Source: Acidobacteriota bacterium (GTDB lineage: Bacteria > Acidobacteriota > Blastocatellia > Pyrinomonadales > Pyrinomonadaceae). Taken from it: a DNA stretch of 43,861 bases. Location of the stretch: the NCBI GenBank assembly GCA_003223975.1, contig QHXS01000045.1, positions 1-43,861 on the forward strand. Reading direction: 5' to 3'. The notes under the pieces were generated by a model. The model did not search any database. It worked only from the letters and a program-made list of their open reading frames with translations, and was not told the DNA's origin. Positions 25,902 through 35,973 of the stretch are shown here, piece by piece. The translations under genes and the position numbers were made by a program. Each line of letters begins with the position of its first letter. Position 1 is the stretch's first letter.

Positions 25902-26045
25902 ATAGCACACCGCGAACAACTTTTATGGGAAAACCGGGAGAATACGCCGCCACTAACGGTAACCTGAAAGATGGCGCGCGACAAATGCATCCATTTGATG
26001 CACTCCATAATGGTTTGAACTGTACGTATTATGTTGTCGTCCGGA

Positions 26046-27845
26046 TTACCTTTGATTTGGCTGCCATTCGCTGTTTATCGAAATTTCACGTAGGTCTACT
26101 ATCTCCATGCTGTTTGTGTCGAATCCCATGACGTAAGGTTTTACAAGTGCGAACGAGGTCGGGAAATAAAGGGGGATCACGCGTAACTGATAGAGTGCGT
26201 CGTCTTCTGTCAACGTAGCCCTCTGGACAGCGTTTTTCTGATCGTTTGAATTAGAATTTGAGTTCGCGAATCGAGCCGACTCTGAAAGACCTACGTTGGA
26301 ATTCGTGTTTGCCTGTGAATTAACAAATGGATCGGCACTGCCCGGTTGCAAACGCGGATCTTCCCCGAGAATAGCTGAAATACATGCGTACTCATCCGGA
26401 ACTGGCAATACTACTCCACGTCGAACAATGTCAAAATCGTGAGCTTCACCCATTGCCGTGATCTCGGCGGTTTCCCTAGCGACCACCTCGGTATCGAGAT
26501 TCAAATTGTCCTTCCACATTTTCGCTATGACGCGGGCGATGCGGAGCTGCATTTCATTCCGGTTTACAGTCAGCTTTATCACCGGGAAACCTCGCCCGTT
26601 TTCAAATCCCGCCTGTTCCAATAGGTCGCGTGCGCGTTCTTTGTCCTGTACAAGTTTTGTTTGCCGTGCAGCGGCAAAGGGCAAAAACGAGAGTGCAGGC
26701 TGCGCTGTCGGCTCTAATTCTGCGCTCATCAAACGCTCGCGTTCGATCGAGATCGCAAGAGCCTCGCGGACGCGACGGTCGTTGAACGGCGTCTTGCGAT
26801 AATTGATCTCGTAGAAATTCAGAGCTGCGAAGGCATTTTTTCGGAAATCGCCGTATGGAGAAAAAAGCTTTTGTACCAATGGTGAAAACTCAGTATTGGT
26901 CACTGCATCGATCGCGCCCGAGCGGTATGCTTCAAGCGCGTCATCGGGTTTCGCGTTCGATATGAACCGCACGACGTCCAGTTTTACGTTCTCGCGGTCC
27001 CAATAAGTTTTCGATCGTTCGAGGGTTATCCCTTCAAGCGTGATCTCTGCGATCCGGAATGCACCATTCGTGACCACTCGATTGGAGAGCTTTTCATTCT
27101 CGAATACGCCGCCGTCGCCGTACACAGGACAAAAGATCGGATGTGCGACCAGTTCTGGAAAATGTGGATCCGGCGCGTTTAATTCGATGACGAGCGTGTG
27201 GACGTCAGGTGCTGAAACTGAAAGCCGGACCTGCCGATCTTCAACCGGCACCTTCAAATCTCCAGGTGGCGGCCGATTATCCGAATCCGGTTGAGGAGAA
27301 GGTTCTTCAAGTTGCGACGGTTCAACAAAGTCCTCCGGCTGTGCGGGTTTCGCCGTCGGCTTCTCTTTTCCGGAAGTAATTGCAAAATTCCGCAGCAGAT
27401 CGCGATGCGCGGCTCGATCCCCCAGATCGTAAAGCCTTTGCAGGGATCGAACGAAATTGCCGGCGGTGATCGTTTTCCCGTTTGACCACCTTGCATCCTC
27501 ACGAAGCTTGAATGTCCAGGTCCGATCATCGTTCGATACTGCCCATTCTTCGGCAACACCCGGTTTTGCCTCAAGGGTTTTCGGATCTAACACCGTAAGG
27601 CCCTCGAAAACTGCCCGTACGACATCGGTTTCAGGAGCAGCCGATGCGCGAGCCGGATCGAACGATTTGGGTAATCCGCCGTTGCTCCAGCGAAATTCCT
27701 GTTTCGGTGGCGGTTGAGTTTCCGCCAGGTACGGAGTTGTTTCAGGGCGTTTCAGTTCGGCACAGGATGATAGGAAGACAATCAGCAGGCCGACAGCGAG
27801 CTCGTACCGGATGAAATACCGATAATTGAAAGATGCGAAGGGCAT
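26046..27845 (-). CDS. Peptide-binding lipoprotein (SBP_bac_5 family), copy 2
   Basis: Second solute-binding lipoprotein, 599 residues, with lipobox FLSSC. It shares the fold and order of blocks with copy 1 (GGLPKSFDPARASAAPETDVVRAVFEGLTVLDPKTLEAKPGVAEEWAV, FKLREDARWSNGKTITAGNFVRSLQRL, TNGAFRI, VREALAISIERE) but is divergent in sequence. It also carries Pro/Glu-rich and Asn/Ser-rich low-complexity inserts. It starts 8 bases after coaE. The 144-base gap before copy 1 holds only a small hairpin (TGCATC-CATTT-GATGCA, 25986-26002). Two different receptors could widen the peptide range of one permease. Confidence 0.9.
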   Translation of the reverse strand: MPFASFNYRYFIRYELAVGLLIVFLSSCAELKRPETTPYLAETQPPPKQEFRWSNGGLPKSFDPARASAAPETDVVRAVFEGLTVLDPKTLEAKPGVAEEWAVSNDDRTWTFKLREDARWSNGKTITAGNFVRSLQRLYDLGDRAAHRDLLRNFAITSGKEKPTAKPAQPEDFVEPSQLEEPSPQPDSDNRPPPGDLKVPVEDRQVRLSVSAPDVHTLVIELNAPDPHFPELVAHPIFCPVYGDGGVFENEKLSNRVVTNGAFRIAEITLEGITLERSKTYWDRENVKLDVVRFISNAKPDDALEAYRSGAIDAVTNTEFSPLVQKLFSPYGDFRKNAFAALNFYEINYRKTPFNDRRVREALAISIERERLMSAELEPTAQPALSFLPFAAARQTKLVQDKERARDLLEQAGFENGRGFPVIKLTVNRNEMQLRIARVIAKMWKDNLNLDTEVVARETAEITAMGEAHDFDIVRRGVVLPVPDEYACISAILGEDPRLQPGSADPFVNSQANTNSNVGLSESARFANSNSNSNDQKNAVQRATLTEDDALYQLRVIPLYFPTSFALVKPYVMGFDTNSMEIVDLREISINSEWQPNQR

Positions 27846-27853
27846 TAGGATCT

Positions 27854-28456
27854 TTAAGTAAGATGCCTGAGCCGGCCGAAGGTTTCCACAACCTGCGACC
27901 GGGTATCGTCAATACCCCTTGAAGTGTCGATCAAAAGATCAGCGAACTTTTTCTTTTCTTCCTGCGGCATCTGCGAGTCGATTCGCTTTTGGGCCTCTTC
28001 TGCCGAGATCCCATTACGTGCCATCAGGCGTGCCAATTGTATATCAGGCTCACACCAGACCACAATTAACTTATCAAAGCGCTCGTAGCCGCCGGATTCG
28101 ATCATCAACGCCGCATCAATAATGGCGATTCCGTCAGGGTCGTTCACTTCACATTCGCGAATCCATTCGTTTTGTTTCTCGATCACCAAAGGATGAACGA
28201 TGGAATTCAGCCGCTTTCGCTTTTCTTCATCCGCGAAAACGATCGCGCCCAGTTTCTTGCGATCAAGAGTCCCGCCCGGCTGAACGACGTCGCTGCCGAA
28301 TTCTTCAATTATATTTGCAAGGCCGGCCGTCCCGGGTTCGACAACCTCGCGGGCCGTAAGGTCGGCATCAAGGACATGAGCGCCAAGTTCGCGAAATATC
28401 CCGCAAACGAAAGACTTGCCGACCGCAATCGAACCGGTGAGCCCGACGTTTAACAT
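27854..28456 (-). CDS. coaE: Dephospho-CoA kinase
   Basis: Last step of coenzyme A synthesis: ATP-dependent phosphorylation of dephospho-CoA. It has 200 residues, the normal size. The P-loop is GLTGSIAVGKS, followed by the DAD motif in LGAHVLDADLTAREVV, HP in SIVHPLV, and the lid block ARNGISAEEAQKRIDSQMP. It overlaps the MazG-like gene stop by one base. Confidence 0.96.
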   Translation of the reverse strand: MLNVGLTGSIAVGKSFVCGIFRELGAHVLDADLTAREVVEPGTAGLANIIEEFGSDVVQPGGTLDRKKLGAIVFADEEKRKRLNSIVHPLVIEKQNEWIRECEVNDPDGIAIIDAALMIESGGYERFDKLIVVWCEPDIQLARLMARNGISAEEAQKRIDSQMPQEEKKKFADLLIDTSRGIDDTRSQVVETFGRLRHLT

Positions 28457-28761
28457 CAGGCCGCCCGATTATGTCGTTTCGCTAATTTCTGAACGTTGAA
28501 TTCTGCGACTTCTGCAAGTGTCAATCCGAGCTCATCCGCGCAAGCTGAGATATACCAAAGCACATCTCCTAATTCATCCTTCAATTTCGTTCGGATCTCG
28601 TCGTTTATCACTCCGCCGTGATCTCGCTGGATCTTTTTAACAATGTTCGCCACTTCGCCTGCTTCGCCTGTAAGGCCCAGTGTCGGATACTCGAGATTCG
28701 ACATTCGCCGAGGATAAAGCGCCGTCGCGCTAGCTTCTGTTTGATATTCTTCGAAGTTCAT
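28456..28761 (-). CDS. MazG-like nucleotide pyrophosphohydrolase
   Basis: Small all-alpha NTP pyrophosphohydrolase of 101 residues (single MazG domain). The metal-binding motif is split as usual: GEAGEVANIVKK and, after about 20 residues, DELGDVLWY. Likely a house-cleaning nucleotide hydrolase. It sits between folD (22-base gap) and coaE (1-base overlap), so it is probably co-transcribed with cofactor genes. Confidence 0.88.
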   Translation of the reverse strand: MNFEEYQTEASATALYPRRMSNLEYPTLGLTGEAGEVANIVKKIQRDHGGVINDEIRTKLKDELGDVLWYISACADELGLTLAEVAEFNVQKLAKRHNRAA

Positions 28762-28783
28762 AAAATTTTTATTCCAATTCTAA

Positions 28784-29716
28784 CTAATCGATTCCCCTTC
28801 GCCGTTTCGCAGCATCCACCGTATTCCTCATCAGCATTGCTATCGTGAGCAGGCCGACGCCGCCCGGAACTGGCGTATATGCCCCTGCCTTAGCAATTGC
28901 ATCGCGTTTATTAACGTCGCCAACGAGTGTAAAACCGCGATTCTCAATAACGGCAAGACGCTTTTCAAGTTCTTCGCCATCGTACAATTCCAAGATTTGT
29001 GATGGATCGGACACCTTATTGATCCCGACATCGATTACCGCAGCACCGTCCTTTATATGATCGCTTCTTAAAAAACCCGGCCTGCCGATCGCAGCAACCA
29101 GAATATCAGCTCGAGCGGCGATCGATGGCAAATCACGCGTTCGCGAATGGCATATTGTCACAGTAGCGTTCTCCTGAAGCAACAGCATCGCCATTGGCTT
29201 GCCCACGATATTGCTCCGCCCGACGATAACCGCATTGCTTCCAGCGATCTCGATACCCGAGCGTTTCAGTATTTCGATGACGCCTGCAGGTGTGCACGGC
29301 ACCAGCGACTCTCTGCCTTGAGAAAGCCTGCCGACATTTATAGGGTGAAAGCCGTCAACGTCCTTTTTTGGGTCTATAAGCTCGAGAATAGCGCTTTCGT
29401 CGATCTGTGTCGGCAAAGGCAGCTGCACCAATATCCCATCAACATCGTCGTTCTCATTCAGACTTTGGACAAGTGCTAAAAGCTCCTCGTTTTTTGTTTC
29501 GGCGGGCAAATGATGATGGATCGAGGTTAATCCGAGCTCTTCGGTCGTATTCAACTTATTTCCAACGTAGACCGCCGAGGCAGGGTCGTCACCGACGCGC
29601 ACGACCGCAAGGCAGGGAGCAAACCCGTGGACCTCACGCAAGTCAGCAATTTCCGACTTGATCTCCATTTTGATCGCTTCGGCTATCGGCCTTCCGTTCA
29701 GTATTTTTGCAGTCAT
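28784..29716 (-). CDS. folD: Bifunctional methylenetetrahydrofolate dehydrogenase / cyclohydrolase
   Basis: Interconverts 5,10-methylene-, methenyl- and 10-formyl-tetrahydrofolate. It has 310 residues, slightly longer than average through its C-terminus. Signatures: VGDDPASAVYVGNK with the catalytic Lys, DGILVQLPLP, PKKDVDGFHPINVG, the NAD(P)-binding VIVGRSNIVGKPMA, and GAYTPVPGGVGLLTIAMLMRN. First gene of the minus-strand run; the region 29717-29801 upstream must hold its promoter but no clear boxes were seen. Confidence 0.96.
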   Translation of the reverse strand: MTAKILNGRPIAEAIKMEIKSEIADLREVHGFAPCLAVVRVGDDPASAVYVGNKLNTTEELGLTSIHHHLPAETKNEELLALVQSLNENDDVDGILVQLPLPTQIDESAILELIDPKKDVDGFHPINVGRLSQGRESLVPCTPAGVIEILKRSGIEIAGSNAVIVGRSNIVGKPMAMLLLQENATVTICHSRTRDLPSIAARADILVAAIGRPGFLRSDHIKDGAAVIDVGINKVSDPSQILELYDGEELEKRLAVIENRGFTLVGDVNKRDAIAKAGAYTPVPGGVGLLTIAMLMRNTVDAAKRRRGID

Positions 29717-29843
29717 GAATGAAAAACCCGATTTTACAGGAAGTTGCTGCGGATTGTCAGTTTGGTATGGCAGAAACGAACGAACCTAGAGCCGACAGCT
29801 GTTGATACTCGGAAAAATTACCGTGAATTCTAAAAGCAAAACA

Positions 29844-30812
29844 ATGATCGCTAACTATTATTCAAAGGTCGAACTTCGCATTTTGTTTTTGGCCTTTGCA
29901 GCTCTTTTTGCGGTCCTGTTTGCGGTCTCCGCGGCTAAAGGCGCCACCTCCGGGCGGGCTGATCTGTCGGTTGTTAACCCGAACTCAAACGTCTGGAAAA
30001 TGCAGTCGTCCGACGGCGAGGGTTCATTTTCGGCGGTCGAATGGGGCCTGCCGGGCGATCTTCGGGTGCCTGCAGATTATGACGGTGACGGAATTAAGGA
30101 CATCGCGGTTTGGCGGCCATCGAATGGAAATTGGTACATACTTCGCAGCAGCGACGGCATGATCTGGCAGCTTCGATGGGGGCAGACTACACCGTCGCGT
30201 AGGGGCGGCATCAAAGACGTTCCCGTTCCGGGCGACTACGACGGTGACGGAATTGACGACATCGCGATCTGGCGGCCAACCGAAGGACGCTGGTATGTAC
30301 TGACCTCCAAAACAGGTTTTTATCCGTCGAGTGCATCGATCTCAGAGTGGGGCAAGATCGGCGACGTTCCGGTTCCGGCCGACTACGATGGCGACGGCAA
30401 GACAGATGCAGCGGTTTTCCGTTCGACTCAGAACTGTTGGTACATCGCACAAAGCAAGACCGGCGATCTGGACATGCGCAAATTTGGTATCGCGGGCAAA
30501 GACGTTCTTGTGCCTGCCGACTATACAGGCGACGGACGGGCGGACCTCGCGGTTTTTCGCTCGGGCGTTTGGTACGTGCAGGATTCCGCGTCGCATCAAA
30601 CGGAAAGGTTCGAATTCGGATTCGCAGATTCACAACCGGTTCCCGCCGATTACGATGGCGACGGCACGACCGACTTTGCCACATACCGGCTAGGCACTTG
30701 GTACATCTTTGACAGCGGCGCACCACGGCTGCGGTCACTTCGCTTTGGCCGCGACGGAGAAGTTCCCCTAAACTCGCTCAGCGTAAAGCCGAGCATTGTT
30801 GCGGCCAATTAA
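29844..30812 (+). CDS. Secreted FG-GAP/VCBS-repeat protein
   Basis: Exported beta-propeller-like protein of about 322 residues. The ORF track starts at TTG 29802, but ATG 29844 places a standard signal peptide (ILFLAFAALFAVLFAVSAAKGA) near the N-terminus. Five full repeats of about 45 residues each carry VPADYDGDG (a DxDxDG calcium-loop motif) followed by a WRPSNGNWYI-type strand; a degenerate unit leads them. Such repeats are common in secreted proteins of Acidobacteriota. Binding target unknown. A terminator follows. Confidence 0.85.
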   Translation: MIANYYSKVELRILFLAFAALFAVLFAVSAAKGATSGRADLSVVNPNSNVWKMQSSDGEGSFSAVEWGLPGDLRVPADYDGDGIKDIAVWRPSNGNWYILRSSDGMIWQLRWGQTTPSRRGGIKDVPVPGDYDGDGIDDIAIWRPTEGRWYVLTSKTGFYPSSASISEWGKIGDVPVPADYDGDGKTDAAVFRSTQNCWYIAQSKTGDLDMRKFGIAGKDVLVPADYTGDGRADLAVFRSGVWYVQDSASHQTERFEFGFADSQPVPADYDGDGTTDFATYRLGTWYIFDSGAPRLRSLRFGRDGEVPLNSLSVKPSIVAAN

Positions 30813-30839
30813 GTTCTGCAACCTGCCAAAACTTACAGG

Positions 30840-30868
30840 GAAGACGGATACGTCTTCTCTATTTTTTT
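30840..30868 (+). terminator. Intrinsic terminator after the FG-GAP gene
   Basis: GAAGACG-GATA-CGTCTTC hairpin followed by TCTA and seven T. It separates the FG-GAP gene from the copper lipoprotein gene and argues against the longer ORF start at 30796 for the latter. Confidence 0.85.
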
Positions 30869-30921
30869 CTTTCCACCGCTGCGATTTGATTTACAAAAAC
30901 CCGCAAGAAACAATACTGAAT

Positions 30922-31833
30922 ATGAACAGGTTTGTTTTTTTCGTTCTTGTTTCCATCTTTCTTGCGTGCATCAATAGCGGTTGCGGCGGTCCCTCAGCAA
31001 CGGCGAATTCACCTTCGAACGCGAAACGTTACGACTTTAAGGGCAAGGTCGTCGCTGTCGACAAAGCAAACAAACGCGCAACCATCGACCATGAAGCGAT
31101 TCCCGGTTTTATGGAAGCCATGACGATGGAATTCCCTATCCACGAAGACTGGGTTTGGGACGAGCTACATCCGGGTGCGGAGATCCAGGCGGAATTGGTC
31201 ATCGACAGTTCTGCAAAAGATCCATTTTGGCTGGAAAAGATCGGGATAGTTGCGATCGCCGACCCGAATAAGCCGCAGCCTCCCATCAACGAGAATTTTG
31301 CACAGATCGGAAATCCAGTACCGGGTTTCGTTTTGACGAATCAGGATGGAAAACGTATCTCATTCAAAGATTTTCGCGGAAAGGCCGTTGCAGTTACATT
31401 CATTTACGCTCGGTGCCCACTGCCGGATTTTTGTATCAGGATGTCGACAAATTTCAGCGATGCCGCTCACAAGATAAACGACAGCCCGGAACTCAAAAGT
31501 CAGATGGCGCTGCTTACGATCTCATTCGATCCGGAAAACGACACGCCGGCCAAATTGAGATCGTACGGGCTCGGATACATGGGAAAAGATGCGACCGAAC
31601 TCGGTGTTTGGCAGTTGGCAACAGCAAGCGACACAGAGATCCGAAAGATCGCAGATTTTTTCGGACTCAGATACGAGGTTGATCCAAACGATAAAACGAA
31701 GATCAATCACAGCCTGCGGACCGCAGTTATTGGACCCGACGGAAAAGTGACGAAGATATTTGCAGGAAACAATTGGACAACGGCACAGCTTTTAGACGCG
31801 CTCAAAAAGGCGACCGGCGCCCAAGGAAATTAA
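30922..31833 (+). CDS. CusF-like plus SCO1/SenC copper lipoprotein
   Basis: Envelope copper-handling lipoprotein of 303 residues. Start ATG 30922 gives a lipoprotein signal (NRFVFFVLVSIFLACINSGC); the longer ORF would begin before the preceding terminator. Residues about 30-115 are a CusF-like copper-binding domain (KGKVVAVDKANKRATIDHEAIPGFMEAMTMEF, with the His and Met ligands). Residues about 125-300 are an SCO/thioredoxin-fold domain: IGNPVPGFVLTNQDGKRISFKDFRGKAVAVTFIYARCPLPDFC, and the conserved His in INHSLRT. The Cys pair is spaced C-x5-C, two more residues than classic SCO1 C-x3-C. Likely role: copper delivery to cytochrome oxidase or thiol reduction in the periplasm. Confidence 0.88.
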   Translation: MNRFVFFVLVSIFLACINSGCGGPSATANSPSNAKRYDFKGKVVAVDKANKRATIDHEAIPGFMEAMTMEFPIHEDWVWDELHPGAEIQAELVIDSSAKDPFWLEKIGIVAIADPNKPQPPINENFAQIGNPVPGFVLTNQDGKRISFKDFRGKAVAVTFIYARCPLPDFCIRMSTNFSDAAHKINDSPELKSQMALLTISFDPENDTPAKLRSYGLGYMGKDATELGVWQLATASDTEIRKIADFFGLRYEVDPNDKTKINHSLRTAVIGPDGKVTKIFAGNNWTTAQLLDALKKATGAQGN

Positions 31834-31905
31834 GCAGATTTTGAACGGATTAATTTTCCTGCTAGGCTTGCCGTAATTAAACCGGAATCTATTTCAGGAG
31901 CGAAT

Positions 31906-34035
31906 ATGCAAAAGACTTTTGTCCGTCTGTTTGTCCTCGTACTGGTCTTTTCTTTTTCGGTATCGGCGCAAAAGCGCAACATAACTGAGAAAGACCTTTT
32001 CGATTTTGCCTGGGTCGGCGACCCGCAGGTTTCACCTGACGGCTCGACGGTCGCGTTCGTGAAAGTAACGGTGAATACCGCGAAAACGAATTACGACACG
32101 TCTATCTGGTCCGTTTCAACGGGTGGCTCAGACGAGCCGCGTAAGCTTACGAGCGGAACGCGGGATTCCAGCCCGCGCTGGTCGCCGGATGGAAAGTTCC
32201 TCGCTTTTGTCCGATCCGCCGAAACTGCAGGATCATCCGCTCAGATCTATTTGTTGCCGACCTCCGGCGGCGAGGCGTTTCAATTGACGAACGTTGCTCG
32301 TGGAGCCGGCGGACCGGTTTGGTCGCCAGACGGCAAATGGATCGCGTTCGGCAGCAGTGCAAATCCTGAAGATATTGCAAAACAAGGAAAGCCGCCCGTG
32401 CCCGGCGAACGCGATTCGGACGTGCGTGTGATCACGCGTGCAGTTTACCGTTCGGACGGCGGCGGCTACCTTGACCCAACACGGCCGAGTCATCTGTGGA
32501 TAATCGCGATCCCGGGCACACCGGAAGAAAGGCCGGTAGCTAAACAACTCACGACCGGGCAATTTTCCGAGGGAGGTTTCGTATGGCAACGCGACGGCTC
32601 CCGGATCTACTTCACAACGAACCGCGATCCTGAGCCTTATTACAGCAACCCGCGCACCGAAATATACTCGATTCCAGCAGTTGGCGGAGCACCGGAATTG
32701 CTGACAAAGATCGCGATGGGCGTTGGCGGACTTAGCCTTAGCCCTGACGGCAAACGTTTCGCCTTCAGCGCATCGATAAATCACGATCCCGTTCAATCCT
32801 ATACACAGCCCGACCTCTGGGTGCTCGACGCGGCACCTAACTCACAACCTAAGAATCTCACAACTGACTTCGACTTTGACGTTGGCGGTGGCGTGGGCGG
32901 CGACAATGCTTCGCCAAGGGCCGGCGGTGGCGGCGGCCCAATTTGGACCGCAGACGGAAAGGCGATCATCGAGCGATATGCAAAAGAGGGCCAGGCAAAC
33001 CTTGGGATCTTTGACGCTTCGAGCGGAAAAATGACCGACCTAACAAAGGGCGATCAGGCAATAATGTCATATCGCGCGACCCGCGACGCGGGCAAGATCG
33101 TTTACACTCGTTCGACGCCGACCGTTATCACCGATCTTTACGTACTCGACCGCTCAACAGGCACGTCGCGGCAACTCTCGCACATTAATGATCAGCTATT
33201 TGCAAAACTAAATCTTACCGAGCCGGAAGCGATCTGGTATAAGAGCTTCGACGGAAAGCGCATCCAAACCTGGGTACAGAAACCGCCCGATTTCGACCCG
33301 AACAAAAAATATCCGCTTATTCTGAACATACACGGCGGACCGCACGCTGCTTACGGCTATGTATTCGATCATGAATTTCAATGGATGGCGGCCAAAGGAT
33401 ATGTCGTCGTGTATCCGAACCCACGCGGTTCTACGAGTTACGGCCAGGAGTACGGCAACATTATTCAATATAATTATCCCGGCGACGATTATCAGGACCT
33501 GATGTATGGAGTGGACGAGGTCATCAAGCGCGGTTACATCGATGAAAAGAAATTAGGGATCACCGGCGGCTCCGGCGGCGGCGTTTTGACGGACTGGTCC
33601 GTCACAAAGACGAACCGTTTTGCAGCGGCGGTTTCGCAGCGGGATATTTCGGATTGGTCGGCATGGTGGTACTCGGCAGACTTTTCACAGTTTCAACCCA
33701 GTTGGTTCAAGGGCTCGCCATTCGAAGACAGAGAGGGTTTTCGAAACCGGTCGGCGATCACTTTTGTCGACAAGATCAAAACCCCAATGATGTTCATACT
33801 TGGCGAAGCGGACTATCGTACGCCGCCAGGAGCCGGCGGCGAGCAGCTTTTCCGTGAGTTGAAATATCGACGAGTTCCAACCGTGATGGTTCGGTTTCCA
33901 AACGAAGGGCACGAGCTTTCGCGTTCGGGCCAACCCTGGCATCGCATCGAGCGGCTCCAGCACATCGTCGGCTGGTTTGATAAATGGCTGCTGGGAGCGG
34001 CGAAGCCCGAATATGAAATTTCAGCCGCCCCTTAG
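31906..34035 (+). CDS. S9C-type prolyl oligopeptidase / acylaminoacyl-peptidase
   Basis: Exported serine peptidase of 709 residues with a signal peptide ending FSVSAQ. The N-terminal beta-propeller shows WD40/PD40-like strands ([44 protein letters not shown]). The C-terminal alpha/beta-hydrolase has Ser556 in GGSGGG, Asp636 in GEADYRTPP and His669 in NEGHELSR, the S9 triad. AGGAG lies before the ATG. Probably trims short peptides in the periplasm. It ends overlapping the convergent amidohydrolase gene by four bases. Confidence 0.94.
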   Translation: MQKTFVRLFVLVLVFSFSVSAQKRNITEKDLFDFAWVGDPQVSPDGSTVAFVKVTVNTAKTNYDTSIWSVSTGGSDEPRKLTSGTRDSSPRWSPDGKFLAFVRSAETAGSSAQIYLLPTSGGEAFQLTNVARGAGGPVWSPDGKWIAFGSSANPEDIAKQGKPPVPGERDSDVRVITRAVYRSDGGGYLDPTRPSHLWIIAIPGTPEERPVAKQLTTGQFSEGGFVWQRDGSRIYFTTNRDPEPYYSNPRTEIYSIPAVGGAPELLTKIAMGVGGLSLSPDGKRFAFSASINHDPVQSYTQPDLWVLDAAPNSQPKNLTTDFDFDVGGGVGGDNASPRAGGGGGPIWTADGKAIIERYAKEGQANLGIFDASSGKMTDLTKGDQAIMSYRATRDAGKIVYTRSTPTVITDLYVLDRSTGTSRQLSHINDQLFAKLNLTEPEAIWYKSFDGKRIQTWVQKPPDFDPNKKYPLILNIHGGPHAAYGYVFDHEFQWMAAKGYVVVYPNPRGSTSYGQEYGNIIQYNYPGDDYQDLMYGVDEVIKRGYIDEKKLGITGGSGGGVLTDWSVTKTNRFAAAVSQRDISDWSAWWYSADFSQFQPSWFKGSPFEDREGFRNRSAITFVDKIKTPMMFILGEADYRTPPGAGGEQLFRELKYRRVPTVMVRFPNEGHELSRSGQPWHRIERLQHIVGWFDKWLLGAAKPEYEISAAP

Positions 34036-35309
34036 TCGGAAGAATATATCTTTTGTCCGGCAATGAATGTCGCCATGACGTCCCGCGCGTTAGATGAAAA
34101 CACTAGGGCAGCGTAGATGTCGCTGATCGGTCGTTGTGCCAGGCTGGAAAGCGATACAACTGCGATGTCGGCCTGTTTGCCGGCTTCAAGTGAACCTATT
34201 GAAAGATCCAACCCGAGCGCTTTTGCGCCGCCAAGAGTCGCGGATTCGAGGACTTCTTTCGCAGAAATAAATCGTTTCGAGCCTTCGCGGTTTCTCGCCG
34301 CGAGTGCCGCAAATCGTGATTCCTCGAGCAGATCGCAAACGTTATTGCTCGCAACCGAGTCGCTGCCCAGGCCGACGGAGATGCCTTCATCAAGAAATGC
34401 CTCGAAGGGCGCGTATCCGTGGCCAAATTTCGCGTTTGACTTAGGACAGTGGGCGATCTTCGCTCCATTAGCGGCGATCTTTGCAATGTCGCTGTCCGAC
34501 ACCGTTACGCAATGTGCCAGCAGCGGTTGTGTCGACAGAACTCCGAGGCGTTCGAGATACTCGATCGGCGTACAATGCGGGCTTTGCCATTCGAGCCCGA
34601 ATCGTTCATAAACCTCGGTGAAGAACCCCTCGCCTTCTGTCAACAACTTGAACTCGTCTTGTGCCTCCGCCGCATGGATCGTCAGCGAAATTCGGTTCAG
34701 GATCGCGTACTGCGCGATCAGTTCGAAAAGACGAGAGCTGACTGTGTACGTTGAGTGCGGTGACAGGCCAACACGCACGAGTTCGGTTTCTTCCTTCTTA
34801 AGTGCTTCGAAAGCTGCTCCGAGCTTTGCAAAATCCTCATCCGCGGTCCGATCGTCCGGGGAAAACTCCGTTTCCTGAAAAAGAACTCCTCGTAAGCCGA
34901 CTGTTTTGAGCGCGTTCAACCCGGTCTTGCCGTACCGTCCGATATCACCGAAACAAGTCACTCCTCCAGCGGCACCTTCTCGAGCCCCGGCGATGGCGGC
35001 GACCTCAATGTCAGCTTCTGTCATTGACGACCGCAGACTCTGTATTTTTAGAAGCCAGGACCGGAAATCGTGCTCAACATCGTCGAGAGCTCCGCGCATT
35101 GCGGTGAGTTCGAGATGCGAATGGCAATTCACGAGGCCGGGCAAGATCGCCGCGTCACCAAAATCTTCACATTTGGCGGATGGGAACTTGCTCTCAAGCT
35201 CGGTACAAGGCCCGACAGCTACGATCTCGCCGTTTTCGATGACCACGGCGCCATCCATTATCGGCGAGGAAGTTATTGGGACGACATATTTGGCGGTTAG
35301 TAGTCGCAC
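34032..35309 (-). CDS. Amidohydrolase / deaminase family protein
   Basis: Metal-dependent hydrolase of 425 residues of the cytosine-deaminase/ATZ-TRZ branch. Metal ligands are visible in [21 protein letters not shown] and [10 protein letters not shown]. The lead-in ([31 protein letters not shown]) is standard. The LELTAMRG and WLLKIQSLR segments resemble aminodeoxyfutalosine deaminases of the futalosine menaquinone pathway, but S-adenosylhomocysteine or guanine-type deaminases cannot be excluded. The start is GTG, overlapping the lytic transglycosylase stop by one base. Confidence 0.85.
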   Translation of the reverse strand: MRLLTAKYVVPITSSPIMDGAVVIENGEIVAVGPCTELESKFPSAKCEDFGDAAILPGLVNCHSHLELTAMRGALDDVEHDFRSWLLKIQSLRSSMTEADIEVAAIAGAREGAAGGVTCFGDIGRYGKTGLNALKTVGLRGVLFQETEFSPDDRTADEDFAKLGAAFEALKKEETELVRVGLSPHSTYTVSSRLFELIAQYAILNRISLTIHAAEAQDEFKLLTEGEGFFTEVYERFGLEWQSPHCTPIEYLERLGVLSTQPLLAHCVTVSDSDIAKIAANGAKIAHCPKSNAKFGHGYAPFEAFLDEGISVGLGSDSVASNNVCDLLEESRFAALAARNREGSKRFISAKEVLESATLGGAKALGLDLSIGSLEAGKQADIAVVSLSSLAQRPISDIYAALVFSSNARDVMATFIAGQKIYSSD

Positions 35310-35884
35310 TATTTTCGGATGGCGGGTTTCGAGCGGTACCGTTTCAGGATCGAACTTACGTACGCACGGGTCGACTCGAACCCTATCCGTTCAATGAATT
35401 GGCTTTCCGCGAGCGATGCAGTGTTTGTCCCCTGCGTCCATTCGTCAACACGGCTTGCGCCAGCATTGTAAGCAGCAAGAGTCATCGCGGTCTCCGCGGG
35501 CCGGCCGCGAAACTGTGACCGCAGCTTTTCGAAGTACCAGCAGCCGATCTGGATATTTCTTTCCGGATTTTGAAGTAACTCCTTCACATTCTCGTTCGCT
35601 TGCCGTTCGAATTCGCTCAGCCCTGTTTCCTTCGCCCACTCGCGCGCGACAAGCGGCGTAACCTGCATCAAACCGATCTCTCCGTCCTGTCCGTTCGCGG
35701 TCCTTCGAAAATAAGTTTCTTCATAGATCACGCTCCAGATAAGTGCCTCGTCAATATTGAAAACCCGAGCCTGGCGCGCAACAAGCTCGTCAAAGCGATG
35801 CTCCCAGTAATCGGTAAAAAAGTAATATCCCGAAAAGCAGATCACAGCGAGGATGAAGCTTATCGAGATAATGTATCTACGCAT
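35309..35884 (-). CDS. Membrane-anchored lytic transglycosylase (SLT domain)
   Basis: Peptidoglycan-cleaving enzyme of 191 residues with one N-terminal membrane anchor. The SLT domain has the catalytic Glu56 in VIYEETYF, GEIGLMQVTP and AAYNAGASRVDEW. Small size and anchor resemble Slt/MltE-type enzymes. It is followed by the coupled amidohydrolase gene and preceded by the small PIN-partner gene on the same strand. Confidence 0.92.
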   Translation of the reverse strand: MRRYIISISFILAVICFSGYYFFTDYWEHRFDELVARQARVFNIDEALIWSVIYEETYFRRTANGQDGEIGLMQVTPLVAREWAKETGLSEFERQANENVKELLQNPERNIQIGCWYFEKLRSQFRGRPAETAMTLAAYNAGASRVDEWTQGTNTASLAESQFIERIGFESTRAYVSSILKRYRSKPAIRK

Positions 35885-35973
35885 TTGCTAATGAACAGAC
35901 TGAAGTTGGATGACGGCCGTCGATAGAAATCTTAAAGCTAAAACTAAATGGTGTCTAACGAATGCGGAAATTG

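Noticed and set aside
30796-30921. Upstream extension of the copper lipoprotein ORF
   Set aside because: It starts inside the FG-GAP gene and crosses a clear terminator; ATG 30922 gives a lipoprotein signal.
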